Shown here: piece by piece, positions 60,585 through 64,000 of the stretch
Layout of the letters: the number at the start of each line of letters is the position of its first letter
Numbering within the stretch: the first letter of the stretch is position 1
From: an uncultured Lachnospiraceae bacterium
GTDB lineage: Bacteria; Bacillota; Clostridia; Lachnospirales; Lachnospiraceae
Direction of reading: 5' to 3'
Assembly: GCA_958428365.1 (NCBI GenBank)
Contig: CAUAFT010000004.1
Location: 62,001 to 126,000, forward strand
DNA: 64,000 nt
Position numbers and translations under genes: made by a program
The notes under the pieces: model-generated
Seen by the model: the letters and a program-made list of their open reading frames with translations, nothing else
Told to the model about the DNA's origin: nothing
Databases searched by the model: none

Positions 60585-60620
60585 TAAAAGAGGAAGACTG
60601 ATTCAGTCCTCCTCTTTTTC
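60585..60620. terminator. Bidirectional terminator between the relE cassette and leuA
   Basis: AAAAGAGGA-GACTG stem pairs with CAGTC-TCCTCTTTT around a 3-base loop, with T-run; serves both converging transcripts. Confidence 0.88.
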
Positions 60621-60627
60621 AGGCTCT

Positions 60628-62625
60628 TTATCTCTCCCGGCTCTTATTTCGATACTGAACCGGTGTCATCTCAAAATTTTTCTTAAACTGTCTGTTAAAA
60701 TTCTCCACATTCGGATATCCCACCGCATGGGAAATATTCTCCACAGTCATGTTGCCATTCTTAAGCAGCGTCTTTGCCCGTTTCATGCGGATGTTCACCA
60801 CCTGCTCCCCAAAGGTCTTACCTGATTTTTCCTTGATATATTTGGAGATATACGGTGTGGACAGATGGAACTGCTCCGCCATTCCCTCTAAGGTCACGGT
60901 CTGGTAATTTGTCTGTAAGTAATTCATCATGGACACCAGACGTTCATCTAAGCATTTCTCATCGGACTTCACCTGCGGCAATTTGTTCACTGCAACGGAC
61001 AGTGCATGAATCGACGCCTTGATGATATCCTCATCCATACCGGCGCCCCAGTACAGCTTTCCTTCGCAGGTAATTCCCACATATGCCATCGCCTTGGAAG
61101 AAGAACCGTGGGAAAGTGCATGTTCCTCATAGACAGAGAGTTCATAGCTGATGCCAAAGTACTGTTTAATCACATTGCTGATGGCATCAAGACGTCCATT
61201 ACCGTTGGCGTCCACCACGGAAGTCTTATCCCCGCAGGTAATCGTGGCTTCCGCCATAATTCCATCTACCTGGGTAAAGTGACATTCAGAAATTTGGAAA
61301 TACGGAGTGTGGTTGATATAGTTATCCTCAAAAATCTCATATACCCACTGCGGAGAGAGTTCCTTGTGTTCTTCGTCGGAGACATGCTTCACGGCATAGC
61401 CCACTTCCTCTCTCATCTTCTCCGGCAGGGAAATACCAAAATTCTGTTTTAAGATATAGTTGACGCCTCCCTTTCCGGACTGGCTGTTGATACGAATCAC
61501 GTCCGCATCGTAGGTACGTCCCACATCCATCGGATCGATGGGCAGATATGGTACGGTCCATTTATCGTGCTCTTTATCTCCGATACAAGCCATTCCCTTG
61601 GCAATGGCATCCTGATGGGAACCGGAAAAGGCGGTAAATACCAGATCTCCGGCATATGGCTGACGCGGATCCACCTGCATACGGGTCAGTCTCTCATAGG
61701 TCTCCCGGATCTTCGTCATATTGGAAAAATCTAATTTCGGATCCACTCCATGGGAGAACATGTTCATGGCAAGGGTGATGATGTCCACGTTGCCGGTACG
61801 CTCTCCGTTTCCAAATAAAGTTCCCTCGATACGCTCCGCTCCTGCTAAGATTCCAAGCTCTGCATCGGACACGCCGCAGCCGCGGTCATTGTGAGGGTGG
61901 AGACAGAGGATCACGCCGTCACGATATTTCAAATGTTTGTCAATGTATTCCACCTGGGTCGCAAATACATGAGGCATGGCATTTTCCACCGTGGTAGGGA
62001 TATTAATAATCGCCTTATTCTCGGCATCCGGTTTCCAGACATCCAGCACTGCATTGCAGACGTCCACCGCATAATCCACCTCCGTTCCCGGAAAACTCTC
62101 CGGGCTGTACTGGAAGGAAAAGTTACCGTCCGTCTCGTCGGCAAGAGTCTTCAACAGCTTCGCCCCGTCCACGGCGATCTGAAGGATCTCTTCCTTACTC
62201 TTCTTAAATACCTGCTCCCTCTGGGCAACAGAGGTGGAATTATAGAGATGAATCACGGCGTGGGGAGCCCCCTTCACCGCCTCAAAGGTCTTGCGGATGA
62301 TATGCTCTCTCGCCTGGGTCAACACCTGAACCGTCACGTCGTCCGGAATCATATTTTTTTCAATCAAGGCTCTCATAAAATCGTACTCCGTCTCAGACGC
62401 AGCCGGGAAGCCCACCTCGATCTCTTTAAATCCGATATCCACTAACATCTGGAAAAATTCCAGTTTTTCTTCCAGGCTCATGGGCTCGATCAACGCCTGG
62501 TTTCCGTCCCGAAGATCCACGGAACACCAGATCGGCGCCTTATCAATGTAGTCTTTTTTCACCCAGTCGTACTCACAGACCGGCGGCATAAAATACTGTC
62601 TTTCATATTTCTGTGCATTTTTCAT
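60628..62625 (-). CDS. leuA: 2-isopropylmalate synthase fused to an AraC-type DNA-binding domain
   Basis: First enzyme of leucine synthesis, condensing acetyl-CoA with 2-oxoisovalerate. Residues about 1-555 are a class-2 LeuA: the active-site motif SVDLRDGNQALIEPM (about 34-48), GFKEIEVGFPAAS, and HPHNDRGCGVSD (metal His), followed by the LeuA dimer/regulatory domain. Residues about 559-665 form a complete AraC/XylS DNA-binding domain with two helix-turn-helices (LEGMAEQFHLSTPYISKYI; VENISHAVGYPNVENFNRQF). One uninterrupted reading frame joins them. Start ATG at 62625 has AGGAGG 7 bases ahead. Expression is under a leucine T-box. The enzyme may also act as, or be regulated through, a DNA-bound regulator; no test of this is possible here. 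Confidence 0.9.
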   Translation of the reverse strand: MKNAQKYERQYFMPPVCEYDWVKKDYIDKAPIWCSVDLRDGNQALIEPMSLEEKLEFFQMLVDIGFKEIEVGFPAASETEYDFMRALIEKNMIPDDVTVQVLTQAREHIIRKTFEAVKGAPHAVIHLYNSTSVAQREQVFKKSKEEILQIAVDGAKLLKTLADETDGNFSFQYSPESFPGTEVDYAVDVCNAVLDVWKPDAENKAIINIPTTVENAMPHVFATQVEYIDKHLKYRDGVILCLHPHNDRGCGVSDAELGILAGAERIEGTLFGNGERTGNVDIITLAMNMFSHGVDPKLDFSNMTKIRETYERLTRMQVDPRQPYAGDLVFTAFSGSHQDAIAKGMACIGDKEHDKWTVPYLPIDPMDVGRTYDADVIRINSQSGKGGVNYILKQNFGISLPEKMREEVGYAVKHVSDEEHKELSPQWVYEIFEDNYINHTPYFQISECHFTQVDGIMAEATITCGDKTSVVDANGNGRLDAISNVIKQYFGISYELSVYEEHALSHGSSSKAMAYVGITCEGKLYWGAGMDEDIIKASIHALSVAVNKLPQVKSDEKCLDERLVSMMNYLQTNYQTVTLEGMAEQFHLSTPYISKYIKEKSGKTFGEQVVNIRMKRAKTLLKNGNMTVENISHAVGYPNVENFNRQFKKNFEMTPVQYRNKSRER

Positions 62626-62629
62626 GATA

Positions 62630-62940
62630 AATCCTCCTAAATAAAATTCCGCCTCTGACACCTATCGGTGCAGAGACGGAAGATAATCTTTCGCGTTACC
62701 ACTCTACTTCGCACAGTATCTGTGCGCTCTCTATGGCACTAACATGCCTTTCCCTTCTAACGGCGGGCATCCGGCAAAACCTACTATTGAACATACATTC
62801 AATCTGTTCAGTCCGCAGCTTCAAGGCGAGTTCACTATCTGCATTCTGCTGTCTCGCATCAACCGGCAGCTTTCTGAAAAAATGATGGATAGTTACTATT
62901 CCTCTTCACAGCCTTTGCTATGCATCTATCCTATCATAAA
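62630..62940 (-). ncRNA. T-box leader, leucine-type
   Basis: The T-box sequence AGAGTGGTAACGCG (62692-62705, minus strand) pairs with the tRNA acceptor end. Stem I features precede it, with the codon CTC at 62828-62830 as the likely specifier (Leu). A terminator stem follows: CCGCCTCTG (62649-62657) with CAGAGACGG (62671-62679) and a T-rich tail, close upstream of leuA. Uncharged tRNA-Leu should promote readthrough. Confidence 0.92.
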
Positions 62941-62956
62941 AAAACACGTTTGAAAA

Positions 62957-62972
62957 TGATTAAATTTAATCA
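62957..62972. promoter_or_regulatory. Perfect 16-bp AT-rich palindrome upstream of the leuA leader
   Basis: TGATTAAATTTAATCA is its own reverse complement. It lies 4 bases after the DUF2325 stop and just upstream of where the leuA leader promoter should be, so it could be an operator; the AraC-type domain of LeuA is one candidate binder. Confidence 0.4.
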
Positions 62973-62975
62973 CTT

Positions 62976-63263
62976 CTATTGACTAATTTTAATATTTTCA
63001 AGAATTTCGTTCAAAGCGCTGCCGCTGCTGGTATGACAGCGAATGATATCCGCATTCGCCTTCTCACCTTCAACCACCGCAGATTTCACCATCTGATGGG
63101 ATACCGTGTTTGTGAAAATAATAATCGCATCCGGACTCCCGATCTGGTTTCCCAGATTTCCTGCTTTCTTGGTAAAGACTTTTGCCTTGCACTTATGTGC
63201 CTTACAGATTTTTTTATACTGGCAGACCATACGGTCATGACCACCCACGATTACTACACTCAT
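62976..63263 (-). CDS. DUF2325 protein
   Basis: 95-residue protein (MSVVIVGGHDRMVCQYKKIC) of the DUF2325 family: N-terminal VVIVGGHDRM Rossmann-like start, CKAHKCKAKVF cysteines and a C-terminal NADIIRCHTSSGSALNEIL. Function is not established. GAGGAG precedes the ATG. Third in a minus-strand run after DUF3793 and flavodoxin, a grouping seen in anaerobic Clostridia near iron genes. Confidence 0.8.
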   Translation of the reverse strand: MSVVIVGGHDRMVCQYKKICKAHKCKAKVFTKKAGNLGNQIGSPDAIIIFTNTVSHQMVKSAVVEGEKANADIIRCHTSSGSALNEILENIKISQ

Positions 63264-63275
63264 ACCATCTCTCCT

Positions 63276-63707
63276 CTATGCAGAAGCAAGCTGCTTTCCA
63301 AGACTCTTACATGCTTCAATGCCCTCGTCGTCCGGCGTCTCGTGGCAGATCAATCCCTCGCGGTTTAAGACATTTGCTCCGGCGTCCAGCATTCTCTGCT
63401 CCCAGTCGCGCATCCACTCGCCGTCGCCCCAGCCGTAGGAACCGAAAAGAGCGATATTTTTACCCTTAGCGAACTTCTCCACATCTTCTACGAATGGCTC
63501 CATCTCAGCTTCCTCAAGCACCTCTGCTCCCATTGCCGGGCATCCTAAAGCAAATGAAGATGCATTTTCCAGATCGGATAAGGATACCTCTGAAATCGGT
63601 AAGACTGCGCATTCTTTTCCAGCTTCCTTGATTCCCTCTCCCAATGCCTGTGCCATTGCCTCTGTATTTCCGGTCTGTGACCAATATGCTACGATAATCT
63701 GACTCAT
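63276..63707 (-). CDS. fld: Flavodoxin
   Basis: 143-residue FMN electron-transfer protein. The phosphate-binding loop YWSQTGNTEAMAQALGEG (residues about 8-25), the 50s loop and the LFGSYGWGDGEWM segment (about 86-98) are typical of short-chain flavodoxins. Its ATG overlaps the stop of the DUF3793 gene (ATGA) and AGGAGG lies ahead. Flavodoxins often replace ferredoxin under iron limitation. Confidence 0.95.
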   Translation of the reverse strand: MSQIIVAYWSQTGNTEAMAQALGEGIKEAGKECAVLPISEVSLSDLENASSFALGCPAMGAEVLEEAEMEPFVEDVEKFAKGKNIALFGSYGWGDGEWMRDWEQRMLDAGANVLNREGLICHETPDDEGIEACKSLGKQLASA

Positions 63708-64000
63708 GATAAGATCCTCCTTATTTCAATTCCCTGCGAAATCATTTTTAACAACTGTTCTTTCGCTTTGTTATAGGCTTCAAAGAGCGCCACTGCCTCC
63801 ACAACATTTCCATAGACCTTCCAGTATCCGGTATAGAGATAATTCTTGCCCTCGTTCTCAATGAATCCCAGAACATCCTCAGTGGGATATCCTAAAAGAA
63901 TCCCGATCTCATGGGGGAAGCCTCCTCTTCCTTCCATATAAGAGGCATATCTGTTTTTTAACTCCCGGCAGATCTCCTCCACTTCCATGACTGCATAACC
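63704..64000 (-). CDS. DUF3793 protein (partial, N-terminus outside window)
   Basis: About 98 residues are visible; the frame has no stop before the right edge, so the gene continues. The motifs CRELKNRY, FPHEIGILLGYP and GFIENEGKNYLYTGYWKVYGN define the DUF3793 C-terminal half; complete members are about 190-200 residues. Function unknown. Coupled to flavodoxin by an ATGA overlap, suggesting a joint redox or iron-linked role. An ATG at 63988 is internal rather than the real start. Confidence 0.85.
   Translation of the reverse strand, partial: GYAVMEVEEICRELKNRYASYMEGRGGFPHEIGILLGYPTEDVLGFIENEGKNYLYTGYWKVYGNVVEAVALFEAYNKAKEQLLKMISQGIEIRRILS

Noticed and set aside
62744..62953. Plus-strand 69-residue frame upstream of leuA
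   Set aside because: It is antisense to the T-box leader and has no ribosome binding site.

Overview
The window looks like chromosomal DNA of a strictly anaerobic, low-to-mid G+C Firmicute of the Clostridia, most likely a gut Lachnospiraceae. This is inferred from gene content: a trimeric [FeFe] hydrogenase, rubrerythrin, AddAB, LarBC, DUF3793/DUF2325 proteins, a MurE of the meso-DAP type, strong AGGAGG ribosome binding sites and frequent TTG starts. No rRNA, tRNA, CRISPR array, phage or complete insertion sequence was seen.

Layout. 1-9181 (minus strand): a housekeeping cluster transcribed murE, priA, def, fmt, zinc peptidase, rsmB, rlmN, prpC, the last one cut by the window edge. 9182-9978: no gene, but two related long-hairpin elements in opposite orientation. 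These are the most unusual DNA here: their tips are conserved, their outer arms are unrelated to each other yet fully self-complementary, and one internal stem shows compensatory changes. 9979-11808 (plus): a membrane protein and pyrBI. 11901-15980 (minus): NADH-linked bifurcating-type hydrogenase hydC-hydB-hydA behind a promoter carrying a Rex-like operator. 16365-18610 (plus): htpG with a perfect CIRCE element. 18740-33828 (minus): PrsA-like lipoprotein, FAD dehydrogenase, a small unknown gene, maf, addBA, and a TetR-controlled heterodimeric ABC exporter. 33890-40752 (minus): two large secreted repeat proteins, one of them a subtilisin.

40968-47028 (minus): a cobalamin-riboswitch operon encoding an exported CbiK-like chelatase lipoprotein, a two-domain lipoprotein, and a BtuFCD-type importer; together they suggest extracellular capture or metal handling of corrinoid/tetrapyrrole followed by import. 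47153-50446: rubrerythrin, a GH25-LysM lysozyme and a secreted Big_2/FlgD-like protein. 50664-59547 (mostly minus): Dus, a cytidylate-kinase-like protein, two MATE transporters, an aldo/keto reductase, larBC (LarC short), and an HxlR/flavin-binding pair. 59864-60580 (plus): a RelE-type toxin-antitoxin cassette with a palindromic operator inside its promoter, plus an AbrB-like gene.

60628-64000 (minus): a leucine T-box leader driving a 2-isopropylmalate synthase that carries a complete AraC-type DNA-binding domain at its C-terminus, preceded by DUF2325, flavodoxin and DUF3793 genes. The items I consider most worth following are the paired hairpin elements, the LeuA-AraC fusion and the exported CbiK operon. 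All functional statements come from reading motifs and context; no database search was run.
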